DNA of 64,000 nucleotides from Clostridiales bacterium (lineage in GTDB: Bacteria > Bacillota > Clostridia > TANB77 > CAG-508): assembly GCA_004554705.1 (NCBI GenBank), contig SFKS01000001.1, positions 124,001 to 188,000 on the forward strand, read 5' to 3'. The position numbers and the translations under genes were made by a program. The notes beneath the pieces are model-generated. The model was not told the origin of the DNA. It did not search any database and was given only the letters and a program-made list of their open reading frames with translations. Shown piece after piece: positions 10,673 through 19,088 of this stretch. The stretch's first letter is position 1; each line of letters begins with the position of its first letter.

Positions 10673-11816
10673 TTAATCAGTTATTATATAATCTATAATA
10701 TCTTCATATATTTTTTTGTTTTCTTCATTAAAGTTTTTATTTACTATTATGTTTGTTTTTATTCCTAATTCTCTTAATTTTGGTGATAGTTCTATGATAA
10801 ACCTCTCTAGGTTTTGATCTATATCATATGCATATACATTTATTCCCTTTATTTCATTTTTCCTTGCTATACTTACAATATTTTTAACTATCTGTGATCT
10901 GTTATCAAATTCGGTTAAGTCTGCGTTTTCTGTACTTAAATTTGCCCATATTTCGATGTTTCCTTCAGTACCAGTAAAATTTATATTTTTCAATAAAATA
11001 CCTTCTGTTGTTATTTTAAATAAATCTTTTATTACAATATTTTCTCCGTTCTATGGTTAATATTTCATTATCCTGTGTAGAAGCAATTATTTCTTTTGTT
11101 TCTGGTGTTTGGTTCATATCTTGTCTTAATATATGTTCATCTGATAATACATTTGCTTTTACATATCCTATTGTTCCGTCTTCTGTTCTAATTTGCCTCC
11201 AGCCTTTACTTGTTGTGTAGAAAGCACTTACAACATCTCCAGTTTCTAATATTCCGACTTTTTTTGATAGGTTTCTTTGTTTAAATCTTATTTTGGTCTG
11301 TTCTTCTGCTCTAGCTTTTATCATTCCTTCGTTTAATTTATCTATTATTACTACATTCTTATCTGTTATATATTTTAACTCAATATTATATACATCTTTT
11401 ATTTTTACTTCACTTATTGGAATATACATTATATCATTTACATATATTATTGTATCTAAAGTATCTTTTATTGCACCGTCTATTTTAATGTTTTTCTCTC
11501 CTACTGTCATACTAGCTACTGATATCTCAGAGGTTATGATTATCATATTATTTGCTTCATCAAAATATATTGTTTTATCTAATAATGCTTTTATGTCTTC
11601 TTTAGATAGATATATTGTTTCATTTTCGTCTATATATATTGGGTTTTTCAATTCTTCTGTAACATTTTTTTCTCCTATAACCAGATTTGTTACATCCTTA
11701 AATTTGTCTCTTTTATACCCTGGTGCTATGTTTATTATGTATGCTACAATAGCTAGTCCTATTATCCCAATAAATATGTTTCTTATAAATTTTCTTTTTT
11801 GTATTTTGATTCCCAT
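10673..11816 (-). CDS. Membrane-anchored stalk/SH3/GH18-like envelope protein, +1 frameshift at CGG
   Basis: In the first frame the protein runs 266 residues and then stops; skipping the C of an in-frame CGG (11046-11048, codon 257) joins it without a stop to the following frame, giving about 380 residues. Order: membrane anchor (about 13-30), a copper-amine-oxidase-N-like 'stalk' domain (about 45-165), a bacterial SH3 domain (about 185-235, with GDVV and GWRQIRT), then a roughly 100-residue segment resembling the start of a GH18 fold (IKGINVYAYDID). The usual catalytic Glu of GH18 is not visible, so the C-terminal part may only bind glycans. It probably acts at the cell wall next to MltG. 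Confidence 0.72.
11046..11048 (-). other. Putative +1 frameshift site (ATA GAA CGG A)
   Basis: The in-frame CGG follows GAA. Reading on in frame gives RRKYCNKRFI and a stop. Skipping C gives GENIVIKDLF and a continuous C-terminal domain. The conserved-domain argument is weaker here than at the other sites, because the C-terminal part is less conserved. Confidence 0.75.
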
Positions 11817-11900
11817 ACTATTTCCCCTTATTTTCTTTTAATAGTATATCAGAAAAATAGAAAGATTAATATACTTTTTTGTAATTTTTTTGTTTTTTGC

Positions 11901-11929
11901 AACAAAAAAACACCCAAAGGTGTTTTTTT
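11901..11929 (-). terminator. Intrinsic terminator of spoVG
   Basis: AAACACC and GGTGTTT form a short stem flanked by A- and T-runs, just downstream of the spoVG stop. It is symmetric enough to work on both strands. Confidence 0.75.
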
Positions 11930-11937
11930 ATTTATTA

Positions 11938-12207
11938 TTATTCAGCTGTTTCAGCATCAGGAGAGTTATATGCTTCTAATATAGCATTTTGAATTTTCTC
12001 CCTTGTTTCAGCATTGATTGGATGAGCTATATCCTTGAATTCTCCGTTTGGAGTTTTTCTGCTAGGCATAGCTATAAATAATCCATTTTGACTTTCGATA
12101 ACTTTGATATCGTGAATTACGAATTCATTATCGAATGTTACAGAAGCAACAGCTTTCATTCTGTTTTCTGAGTTTACTTTTCTTAAACGTACGTCTGTTA
12201 TTTGCAT
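11938..12207 (-). CDS. spoVG: Septation/sporulation regulator SpoVG
   Basis: SpoVG is a small nucleic-acid-binding regulator of septation, sporulation and envelope genes. The 89-residue protein matches the family closely, beginning [11 protein letters not shown] and containing the [20 protein letters not shown] core. The ribosome binding site is GGAAGG. It is transcribed alone, from a near-consensus sigma-H promoter about 60 bases upstream of the start codon, and ends at its own terminator. This agrees with the classical sigma-H control of spoVG in Bacillus. Confidence 0.97.
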   Translation of the reverse strand: MQITDVRLRKVNSENRMKAVASVTFDNEFVIHDIKVIESQNGLFIAMPSRKTPNGEFKDIAHPINAETREKIQNAILEAYNSPDAETAE

Positions 12208-12265
12208 GTATGTGCACCGCCTTCCAAAGTTTTATTGTACATTAGTTTTATAATGTACTACTATA

Positions 12266-12294
12266 TTATTCGCCAATTCTGTTTTTTTTCCTTC
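12266..12294 (-). promoter_or_regulatory. Sigma-H promoter of spoVG
   Basis: On the minus strand GAAGGAAAA (12294-12286) is followed after 11 bases by GGCGAATAA (12274-12266). These match the sigma-H consensus RNAGGAWWW and RNNGAATWW at every position. The known dependence of spoVG on sigma-H in Bacillus supports the call. Confidence 0.82.
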
Positions 12295-12376
12295 ATTATT
12301 TTACATATTTTTTACTCTTTTAGCTATCTTTTATCAAAATAAATTTTAAATTTTATCTCCTTTGTTATTGCACTCT

Positions 12377-12961
12377 TTACTTGGTACTTATACTAATAAT
12401 TTCTGCACTTACTTCTAATTCTCTTGAAACTATGTTTTGTATTTGTGCTATTTGTTCAGGTTCTAGTTTTTCAGCTTTTACTATAACACTTACACTATTT
12501 GAATTTGCAAATATTACAATATCTTGAAGGCCTTTTGCTTTTATTAAATTTTCTGCTATCATTATTGAATTTCTTGTTTCATTTATTTTTGCCATTTCTT
12601 GTATTGCGGTGTTCTTCTGTTCAGGACTTGAATTTGTATTATTATATATTTCTTGGCATGTTTCTAACATTTGTGAATATATATTTTCTCTTTCTAGCTT
12701 TGATGTTGTAAAATATGTATCTTCTTGACTTGTCTCTATAATTTCATTGTTTTCTTCTTTGCTTTCTTCTTTATTTTCTATTGAATTTTCATTTACAATA
12801 TTGTTACTACTAACTAATGTTGCATCTCCTAGTTCTGCTATAACTTCGGTATTTTCTGCTTTATAATTTGTACTTGTAAAATTTAAATATCCTGCTGTTA
12901 CTAACATTAATGATATCACTAAAATAATTAGTTGATTTCTTTTTAAAATTTTCATCTTCAT
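12377..12961 (-). CDS. spoIIIAH: Stage III sporulation protein AH
   Basis: SpoIIIAH sits in the mother-cell-derived outer forespore membrane and binds forespore SpoIIQ to form the channel between the two cells. The 194-residue protein has an N-terminal membrane segment (about residues 10-28), a low-complexity Glu/Asn linker, and the conserved C-terminal YscJ/FliF-like domain with the LIKAKGLQDIVIF section. It is the last gene of the spoIIIA cluster and follows spoIIIAG after 9 bases. Length is slightly short of the Bacillus protein, as is common in Clostridia. Confidence 0.93.
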   Translation of the reverse strand: MKMKILKRNQLIILVISLMLVTAGYLNFTSTNYKAENTEVIAELGDATLVSSNNIVNENSIENKEESKEENNEIIETSQEDTYFTTSKLERENIYSQMLETCQEIYNNTNSSPEQKNTAIQEMAKINETRNSIMIAENLIKAKGLQDIVIFANSNSVSVIVKAEKLEPEQIAQIQNIVSRELEVSAEIISISTK

Positions 12962-12970
12962 CTTTCCCTT

Positions 12971-13593
12971 CTATTTTGACATTTTAAAAACTTGAATTTT
13001 GTGTGTTGATAAGCCAGTAACTGCAGAAACTGCTTGAATTATGTCAGATTTTATTGTTACATTTTCTCCGCCCTTCAGCTATAATAATAGCTCCTTCGAT
13101 TTTGGGCATTACTACTTTTTCTGTTATTGGATTGTTGTTTGAATCTACTATTATTTCTTTACTTACATCTGTTTCTTCTATCTTTCTTGTTCCTCCGGCT
13201 AGAGTCATTTTCTTCTGTTTTGTTTATATTTCTTTTCTCGTTACGCATCGCGACTATCTCACTGGTTTCAGAATATGTAATTAGTACTTGTACTTTTCCC
13301 ACACCTGATATTTTTGATAAAATATCTTCTAGTTTTTCCTCTAAATTATATTCTATATTTTGTGAAATATTACTTTCATTTGTATTTTGTGCAAGTACTT
13401 TATAGCTTTCATCTATTGGACTTTGCTTTTTTTCTTTACTTTCTTTTCCCCATATTACATTTATAGAAATTATGGTTATGACTAGTAATATTAGAAACAC
13501 TATTAAGTTTTCTATTGTTTTTTTACTATTTTTACTAGTCTTCTTTTCAACTAAACTCTTGATTTTTTCTTTAATCATTATCTTACACCTCAA
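12971..13593 (-). CDS. spoIIIAG: Stage III sporulation protein AG, two +1 frameshifts at CGG codons
   Basis: SpoIIIAG forms a ring in the SpoIIIA-SpoIIQ channel. A membrane segment lies at about residues 24-46. The frame breaks at CGG codons at 13195-13197 (codon 133) and 13068-13070 (codon 175). With both C bases skipped the protein is 206 residues, which is normal, and contains GGTRKIEETD and EGGENVTIKSDIIQAV, both typical of the SpoIIIAG C-terminus. Without the shifts it stops at residue 144. The flanking genes of the operon are intact, which argues against decay. Confidence 0.85.
13068..13070 (-). other. Putative +1 frameshift site (GAA GGG CGG A)
   Basis: Second site in spoIIIAG. Skipping C turns GRRK into the conserved EGGEN motif and lets the reading frame run to the expected C-terminus. 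Confidence 0.88.
13195..13197 (-). other. Putative +1 frameshift site (TCT AGC CGG A)
   Basis: First site in spoIIIAG. Continuing in frame gives SRRNKKD and a stop 11 codons later. Skipping C gives SGGTRKIEET, the expected family sequence. Confidence 0.88.
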
Positions 13594-13613
13594 AAAATTT
13601 TATTGTTTATCAT

Positions 13614-14168
13614 TTAGTGTTCATTAATAAAAACTTTTTCTGCTTCATAATTCTTTTCTAAATATTCTTTTAGTCCTTGTATTTCTTCATTTGTAATACC
13701 TTTATCTTCCTTTTGTTGATTATTTACATCTATTACAACTGGTTGTATATCTCCTAATTTTTTCTTTTGTTTTGATATTTGCAAATTTATGCTATTTATA
13801 TTTCCATATTTTTCTTCTTGTCTTTCTATCTCAATTTCTAAATTTAATACTTTGTATCCTTTTTCTTCTATATTTTTTATTATATCTTGTTTTATTGTAT
13901 TTATGTATGTTGTCTCTACATAAGCGTTTGTATCTAGTTCTGGTTTTTCGTATGGTTTTGTTTCTGGTAGTTTTAATGAATCAAGAGTAATTTCCTTACC
14001 AGTTATTTTTGTAACTATTGGTGAAATTATTATAAATACAATATATACACCTATAACAGTTCTTACATATTTTTTTATATTGCTATTAGGTAATATAATT
14101 TCTATAATTGTACTTATGATAACTGCAATTACAATGCTTTGAGTCCATCTACTAATCCAATTGACCAT
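13614..14168 (-). CDS. spoIIIAF: Stage III sporulation protein AF
   Basis: SpoIIIAF is an integral membrane component of the SpoIIIA complex. The 184-residue protein has two N-terminal membrane segments (about residues 7-25 and 33-55) and a soluble C-terminal domain with the EGLKEYLEKNY-like end (IQGLKEYLEKNY). I start it at MVNWIS because GGAGGG lies 5 bases before this ATG and would be inside the coding sequence for the ATG four codons upstream. It sits 20 bases from spoIIIAG in operon order. Confidence 0.92.
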   Translation of the reverse strand: MVNWISRWTQSIVIAVIISTIIEIILPNSNIKKYVRTVIGVYIVFIIISPIVTKITGKEITLDSLKLPETKPYEKPELDTNAYVETTYINTIKQDIIKNIEEKGYKVLNLEIEIERQEEKYGNINSINLQISKQKKKLGDIQPVVIDVNNQQKEDKGITNEEIQGLKEYLEKNYEAEKVFINEH

Positions 14169-14213
14169 ATATCCCTCCATTGCTTTTTAAATAATGATAA
14201 CTTTTTGTTCAAA

Positions 14214-15350
14214 TTATCTATACATCAGACTTGCATTAGAAATTTTTAGTGTTAATGCTATCCCCACTATTAAAAGTACTGCTATAAAAAACACTATTCC
14301 TAGTAGTATTTTAAACACCACTGCCATCTGGCTTATTACAGTAACAATCTTTTTATCTGCCAGTGGCTCGCTAATTGCACTAACTAAACTGTAAAGTATA
14401 CTAAGTATTGTTAGTTTTATTATTGGTAAAGAGCATATTCCTATTACAATTAATATTCCAACAAAACCAACAGAATTTTTTATAAGTGATGTTGCTCCTA
14501 ATACTGTATCAACAGAATCACCTAAAGCTTTTCCCACTACTGGAACAAATGTCGCAGTAGCTGATTTTATTCCTTTTACCGTTATTCCATCAACGCTACT
14601 TGTTAATGTTCCTTCTAATGATAACAATCCTACAAAAATAGTAATAACAAATCCTAAGAACCATGTTACACTAGAAGTAAAAAACTTAGCTAAATTTCCT
14701 ATTTGAATTTTATCTGATAAGTTAGAAGCTATATTCAGTACCATAATTACTGTTATTATAGGTAGAATTACTAAATTTATAGTATTCCCTATAAATACAA
14801 CTGCAAATATCAGTACTGGTTGTATAATTGTTCCTGTTGCTGCTTGTCCTGTTGAAACTATTAATGCAATTAATATAGGCACCAAATTGTTCATAAAGTC
14901 TACTAAATTTGCAATTGTTGATTTTATGTTGATAATAATGTTCGTAAAATTGCCTGCTATTATTGTTATTATTAGTATATATTCTATGTAATATGCAACT
15001 TGTGAAGTTTCATCATTCCCCAAGCTTTCACTTATGTTTTTTAAAATACTATGTATTATTATAATTGCTAAAATACTTCCAAGCATAGTAATTCCTGAAA
15101 CGAGTTCTTTTCCAAATAGACGTAATACTCCTTTATACAATATACTATTATCTACTTTTCCTTTAAGGCTTTCTGTTATTAAATTTTGAATTTCAATTTC
15201 TGGGAATGTTTCTTTTGTATATTTTTCACCTGCATTAATAAATGTTCCTAAGTTTAAAGCCTCCATTTGGTCGCTCACAATTGTATCTGTTGCAAAGCTC
15301 ACATCAGGAATTATAACTATGAGCATCATTAAAATTAATATTTTCTTCAT
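14214..15350 (-). CDS. spoIIIAE: Stage III sporulation protein AE
   Basis: SpoIIIAE is the polytopic membrane protein of the SpoIIIA complex. The 378-residue protein starts with a signal-like segment and then has about eight membrane helices. The conserved VDGITVKGIKSATATFVPV-like section lies near residues 255-275 and has family-typical Gly/Thr-rich stretches. Its length agrees with the family. A gap of about 70 bases separates it from spoIIIAD, the longest gap inside the cluster. Confidence 0.94.
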   Translation of the reverse strand: MKKILILMMLIVIIPDVSFATDTIVSDQMEALNLGTFINAGEKYTKETFPEIEIQNLITESLKGKVDNSILYKGVLRLFGKELVSGITMLGSILAIIIIHSILKNISESLGNDETSQVAYYIEYILIITIIAGNFTNIIINIKSTIANLVDFMNNLVPILIALIVSTGQAATGTIIQPVLIFAVVFIGNTINLVILPIITVIMVLNIASNLSDKIQIGNLAKFFTSSVTWFLGFVITIFVGLLSLEGTLTSSVDGITVKGIKSATATFVPVVGKALGDSVDTVLGATSLIKNSVGFVGILIVIGICSLPIIKLTILSILYSLVSAISEPLADKKIVTVISQMAVVFKILLGIVFFIAVLLIVGIALTLKISNASLMYR

Positions 15351-15421
15351 TTTATCACTCTTTTTAATAATAGTTATTATCTTATAGTAGCTTAACTAAT
15401 GTTGGAATTGAACACTTAATA

Positions 15422-15808
15422 TCATGGCATGATTTTTAGTATGACTTCTAGGAGTGCTGAAATTATCGGAATAGACATACTTATTACAATTATCTTGCCA
15501 CCAAAGTCAATTTTGCTTGCAATTGCATTCTCTCCACTATCTTTACATATTGTTACAGCAAATTCTGTTAGTATCGCTATTCCTGTTATCTTAAGCAATA
15601 CTACTAAAAATTCTGCATTTATACCTGTTTTGTTGCTAAGGTTTTTTAGTAAATTTATTATTCCTATTATTTTATCTAGACTTAAGAAGATTATAATCGT
15701 ACCTGCTATAATCGAAACATACATTGCAAATTCTGGTTTGTACTGTTTTATTATAACAATAATTATTAAAGCTATAAAACCTATTCCAATAATTTTTACA
15801 ATATCCAT
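15422..15808 (-). CDS. spoIIIAD: Stage III sporulation protein AD
   Basis: SpoIIIAD is a 128-residue integral membrane protein with four hydrophobic segments and no long soluble part. It starts with IVKIIGIGFIALI and ends with the SIPIISALLEVI section, both typical. Its start lies 8 bases after the spoIIIAC stop, so the two are translationally close. It belongs to the membrane part of the feeding channel. Confidence 0.93.
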   Translation of the reverse strand: MDIVKIIGIGFIALIIIVIIKQYKPEFAMYVSIIAGTIIIFLSLDKIIGIINLLKNLSNKTGINAEFLVVLLKITGIAILTEFAVTICKDSGENAIASKIDFGGKIIVISMSIPIISALLEVILKIMP

Positions 15809-15816
15809 TTTTACTC

Positions 15817-16011
15817 CTACAAATTGAATATTACTCTTACATTATTAAATAATGTGCTTATTTCTTTTATCACTATAGAAAGTACTATAACTATTCCAGC
15901 TAATGTTGTCATCATTGCTTGATCTTCACGTCCTGCACGTACTAATACTTGATGTAAAACTGCTACCAATATTCCAATTGCCGCAATTTTAAATAATAAA
16001 TCTATTTCCAT
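15817..16011 (-). CDS. spoIIIAC: Stage III sporulation protein AC
   Basis: This 64-residue protein has two membrane helices and the highly conserved loop GREDQA between them. Length and motif match the SpoIIIAC family exactly. It is placed between spoIIIAB and spoIIIAD as in all spoIIIA operons. GGAAAAGGAAAA before the ATG can serve as a ribosome binding site. Confidence 0.94.
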   Translation of the reverse strand: MEIDLLFKIAAIGILVAVLHQVLVRAGREDQAMMTTLAGIVIVLSIVIKEISTLFNNVRVIFNL

Positions 16012-16029
16012 ATTTTCCTTTTCCTTTCA

Positions 16030-16539
16030 TTATATTAAAATAATTACAATTCCTAATCCTATTATCATTCCAAGCTTTCTATACATGCTTTCATTTTTTT
16101 CTCGTTCTTTTTCTGCTTTTTTTATCTGTTCATCTAAAAAATTAGAAGTCATCTCTATTTGGCTTAATTGACCTTCTAAGTCTGTTGCACCTAATAATTT
16201 GCTTAAATTTTTAAGAACATTTTTGTCTTCTAAATTTATATTTAAAATATCTGTATCTATGGCTTTATTCCATGCATCCCCTGCCGAGAAGAAATTCATA
16301 TTATAACTTGCAATTTTAAATATACTACCTATATTGGGTTTTATAGCTCCAGATATCTGTCTAAATATTTCTGGCAAGGGTTCGTATGTGAATTTGATTT
16401 TTGTTTTGAACATATTTAATGCATTTTTAAATTCTCTCAGTTCATTTACTCTATATATGTATTTCTGAGATTTTAATAAACCTATAGTAGAACAAACTAA
16501 AAATATAGAGCTATAAATTAATATTTTTATACCTAACAT
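16030..16539 (-). CDS. spoIIIAB: Stage III sporulation protein AB
   Basis: SpoIIIAB resembles GspF-type inner-membrane platform proteins and works with the ATPase SpoIIIAA. The 169-residue protein has an N-terminal hydrophobic segment, a conserved helical region (ELREFKNALNMFKTKI) and a C-terminal anchor (GLGIVIILI). Its ATG overlaps the spoIIIAA stop (ATGTTAG), which implies translational coupling. That overlap also fixes the real end of spoIIIAA and so supports the two frame shifts in that gene. Confidence 0.93.
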   Translation of the reverse strand: MLGIKILIYSSIFLVCSTIGLLKSQKYIYRVNELREFKNALNMFKTKIKFTYEPLPEIFRQISGAIKPNIGSIFKIASYNMNFFSAGDAWNKAIDTDILNINLEDKNVLKNLSKLLGATDLEGQLSQIEMTSNFLDEQIKKAEKEREKNESMYRKLGMIIGLGIVIILI

Positions 16540-17446
16540 ACATTTTCCTCCACCTCAATTGTTCTTCCCTTTTCATTTGTTTTTAAAAAAATTACTTTCT
16601 CTATTATTTGTTCATTAATAAGCTCTTTTAATATTGGATTCTTAATTAGTTCATTTTTGCTTTCTCCATGTGCAGTAAATATTCCTTTTACTCCGCGAAC
16701 ACACCGCCTCTTTTATTGCTTCTACATCTTCTTTTCTACCTATTTCATCTGCTACAATTATTTGTGGTGCCATAGTTCGTATTAGCATTTTTATACCTAT
16801 TGATTTTGGAGTATTTTCCAAGACATCTGTTCTTACTCCTATATCATTTTGTGGAATTCCTTTATACAATGCGGCAATTTCTCCCCTTTCATCTACTAAT
16901 CCTATGTTCATACCTTTAAAATGTATTTCCTCCATTCCAGTACTTATACTTCTTATAATATCACGTAGAATTGTAGTTTTTCCGTGCACCTGGTGGTGAT
17001 ATTATTAGGGTATTATAAATTGTATTTTCTTTAATTTTTAATATATATGGCAATGCTTTATCTCCACACCCTATAATTTCTCGTGCTATTCTAAAGTTTA
17101 TGCTTGATATGTAATTTATATTTATAATTTTTTCATTCTCCATTATACAATTGCCTGCTATTCCGACCCTATGGCCTCCTTTTACTGTTATGTACCCATT
17201 TTTTATCTCATTTTGGTATGAATAAATTGAATTATTGCACATTATTTGTAAAGTTTCTATTATATCTTGATACACTACTTTTTTATGTAAAACTTCTTGT
17301 TTTTCAATAAATTTAAGGATTATACTTCCATTGCTTCTTATTCGAATTTCTTCTAGTGAATTAATTTCTTCTATGGGCTTGTCTCCTAATTTTTCTTTTA
17401 ATATTTGTGAAATATTTTTTGAAAAAAAATTAAATATCTCTAACAT
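16533..17446 (-). CDS. spoIIIAA: Stage III sporulation ATPase SpoIIIAA, two +1 frameshifts at CGG codons
   Basis: SpoIIIAA is the secretion-type ATPase of the channel between mother cell and forespore. Two CGG codons break the frame: at 16982-16984 inside the Walker A motif (PPGA-G-KTT, codon 155) and at 16693-16695 after VEAIKEAVCS (codon 251). Skipping each C restores SPPGAGKTTILRDI and CSGVKGIFTAHGES, giving 303 residues, the family length, and a stop overlapping the spoIIIAB start. A Walker B-like IIVADEIGR lies near 222. Read without shifts, the protein would lose its ATPase. The gene heads an otherwise intact operon. Confidence 0.9.
16693..16695 (-). other. Putative +1 frameshift site (TGT TCG CGG A)
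   Basis: Second site in spoIIIAA. Reading on gives RSKRNIYCTWRKQK and a stop. Skipping C gives GVKGIFTAHG, which is the conserved family sequence. Confidence 0.9.
16982..16984 (-). other. Putative +1 frameshift site in a Walker A motif (GGT GCA CGG A)
   Basis: First site in spoIIIAA. The in-frame reading PPGARKNYNST destroys the P-loop; skipping C gives PPGAGKTT. This is one of the clearest sites because the Gly and the following Lys-Thr are invariant in P-loop ATPases. Confidence 0.93.
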
Positions 17447-17465
17447 ATTAACTCCTTTATTTAGA

Positions 17466-17473
17466 ATTATATG
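17466..17473 (-). promoter_or_regulatory. Possible sigma-E -10 element of the spoIIIA operon
   Basis: CATATAAT on the minus strand is one base from the sigma-E -10 consensus CATACAAT and lies 20 bases before the spoIIIAA ATG, with AAGGAG between. A -35 element is not convincing. Known sigma-E control of spoIIIA supports the reading. Confidence 0.4.
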
Positions 17474-17529
17474 CTAGAGATATTTGTTTTAGAACTGTTT
17501 TTTTTGTGATTTTGAAGGTGAAATATAAT

Positions 17530-17895
17530 TTATATTTTAATTTCTATACATTCATCATCCTTTAAATTGTACTTTTCTCTAAAATTTATATCTGATATTA
17601 TTTCTATTATGTGTAAGTCATGGTCTCCTTTACCTATTTGATTTTTTTCTGCTCTTACAATATTGGCTACATTTCCTAAGATTTCACATTTTTTTATAAA
17701 AACTCTTTGTGTTCCTTTATATTTTTCTGGTTCTATAATCCAGTCTGGTTCTATAATATATTCGTCTTCTAGTCTTATGTTTAATGTTCCTGGGAATAGT
17801 TTTGTTCCTGTTTTTTTTCTAAAAACTTCTTCAATTTTGCTAACCCACATTTTTGCAGTTCCGAGTCCTTTTGTAACTTTTCCTTTTAAAATCAT
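17530..17895 (-). CDS. DUF120/CTP-dependent riboflavin kinase-like protein
   Basis: The 121-residue protein aligns in style with the archaeal-type CTP-dependent riboflavin kinase (DUF120). It starts with the KVTKGLGTA motif and has FPGTLNIRLE and a closing strand region. Archaeal members phosphorylate riboflavin to FMN using CTP; whether this bacterial member does so cannot be seen. It stands upstream of spoIIIAA, about 80 bases away, and has its own GGAG ribosome binding site. No CGG codon is present. Confidence 0.72.
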   Translation of the reverse strand: MILKGKVTKGLGTAKMWVSKIEEVFRKKTGTKLFPGTLNIRLEDEYIIEPDWIIEPEKYKGTQRVFIKKCEILGNVANIVRAEKNQIGKGDHDLHIIEIISDINFREKYNLKDDECIEIKI

Positions 17896-18011
17896 ACTAC
17901 TCCTCCAAACTTTATTTGTATCATTTTATCATAAATTTTTCCTTTGTCAATTGATAATGTCTTATGAATTCAAATAAGGAACATATTTCTGCTTTTTTTT
18001 GCCTGTTTTAC

Positions 18012-18040
18012 TTGACTTTTTGCTTCTTTTATATTATACT
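18012..18040 (+). promoter_or_regulatory. Sigma-A promoter of rplM-rpsI
   Basis: TTGACT and TATACT are separated by 17 bases, placing the transcription start near 18047 and leaving a leader of about 100 bases. Confidence 0.8.
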
Positions 18041-18068
18041 ACTTAAGTGTCAAAAAATATTTTTATAA

Positions 18069-18092
18069 ATAGACCCTTGCCCGGTAGTCTAT
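18069..18092 (+). promoter_or_regulatory. Leader hairpin of rplM, possible L13 autoregulatory element
   Basis: ATAGAC/GTCTAT enclose the C/G-rich loop CCTTGCCCGGTA in an otherwise AT-only leader. Firmicutes rplM leaders carry a known L13-binding RNA; this is the only structured candidate here. Confidence 0.5.
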
Positions 18093-18150
18093 TACTATGA
18101 AGATATTTTATATATATTATATTTAAAAATTTGATTGGAGGAAATTATCA

Positions 18151-18588
18151 ATGAATAATACTACATACTCAGCTAAGAGTAATGATATTAAAAGACAATG
18201 GTATATTATTGATGCTAGTGGTAAATCACTAGGTAGAGTTGCTGCAGAAGCCGCAAAATTGTTAAGAGGAAAACATAAACCTACATTTACACCTAACGTA
18301 GATACAGGTGATCATGTTATTATATTAAATGCACAAGATGTTGTTTTAACAGGTAGAAAATTAGATCAGAAAATTTATAGACATCATACAGGATATATTG
18401 GAAACATGAAGGAAGTTTCAGCTAGGAGAATGTTAGAAAATAATCCTGAAAAAGCTATGATGCTTGCTATCAAAGGTATGCTTCCAAAAAATAGATTAGG
18501 AAGACAAATGATTAATAAAGTAAGAATTTATAGTGGTAGCGAACATGAAAATCAAGCACAAAAACCTATAGTTTGGGAGGTAAAATAA
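18151..18588 (+). CDS. rplM: 50S ribosomal protein L13
   Basis: L13 is an early 23S rRNA-binding protein of the large subunit. The 145-residue protein contains the expected [21 protein letters not shown] and [11 protein letters not shown] sections. GGAGG lies 8 bases before the ATG. It forms the usual rplM-rpsI pair, 1 base apart from rpsI. Codon use is AT-rich with AGA for arginine. Confidence 0.98.
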   Translation: MNNTTYSAKSNDIKRQWYIIDASGKSLGRVAAEAAKLLRGKHKPTFTPNVDTGDHVIILNAQDVVLTGRKLDQKIYRHHTGYIGNMKEVSARRMLENNPEKAMMLAIKGMLPKNRLGRQMINKVRIYSGSEHENQAQKPIVWEVK

Positions 18589-18589
18589 T

Positions 18590-18985
18590 ATGGCAGAGAA
18601 AACTTCATATATTGGAACAGGTAGAAGAAAAAATTCAATTGCTAGAATTAGATTAGTTAATGGTAATGGTGCTATTACTATTAATGGAAAATCTTTAGAT
18701 GAATATTTTGGTGTAGAAACTTTGAAAGTTATAGTTAAACAACCTTTAGTTGCTACAAACACTTTAGATAAATTTGATATTATTTGTAATGTTAAAGGTG
18801 GCGGAATTAGTGGTCAAGCAGGAGCTATTCGTCATGGTATAGCAAGAGCTTTATTACAAGCAAACTCAGAATATAGACCAATTCTTAAATCAAGTGGATT
18901 CTTAACAAGAGACGCTAGAATGAAAGAAAGAAAAAAATACGGTCTTAAAAAAGCAAGAAAAGCACCACAATTTTCAAAGAGATAG
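18590..18985 (+). CDS. rpsI: 30S ribosomal protein S9
   Basis: S9 is a small-subunit protein whose C-terminal tail contacts P-site tRNA. The 131-residue sequence has [33 protein letters not shown] and ends in [12 protein letters not shown], whose terminal KR is conserved. The start follows one base after the rplM stop, so the two are coupled. A terminator follows 8 bases later. Confidence 0.98.
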   Translation: MAEKTSYIGTGRRKNSIARIRLVNGNGAITINGKSLDEYFGVETLKVIVKQPLVATNTLDKFDIICNVKGGGISGQAGAIRHGIARALLQANSEYRPILKSSGFLTRDARMKERKKYGLKKARKAPQFSKR

Positions 18986-18992
18986 ATATTAC

Positions 18993-19022
18993 AAAATCCA
19001 GAATTTACATTCTGGATTTTTT
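18993..19022 (+). terminator. Intrinsic terminator of rplM-rpsI
   Basis: AAATCCAGAAT/ATTCTGGATTT with a 4-base loop and a T-run. Confidence 0.9.
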
Positions 19023-19057
19023 GTTATATTTTATATTTTCTTCGCTTCTTCTAAATG

Positions 19058-19084
19058 AAGCCCTCAGTTTTTTCTGAAGGCTTC
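19058..19084 (-). terminator. Probable terminator of the DUF1292 gene
   Basis: GAAGCCCTCAG pairs with CTGAAGGCTTC around a T-rich loop. It lies directly after the DUF1292 stop on the minus strand, although the T-run there is weak. Confidence 0.55.
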
Positions 19085-19088
19085 TGTT

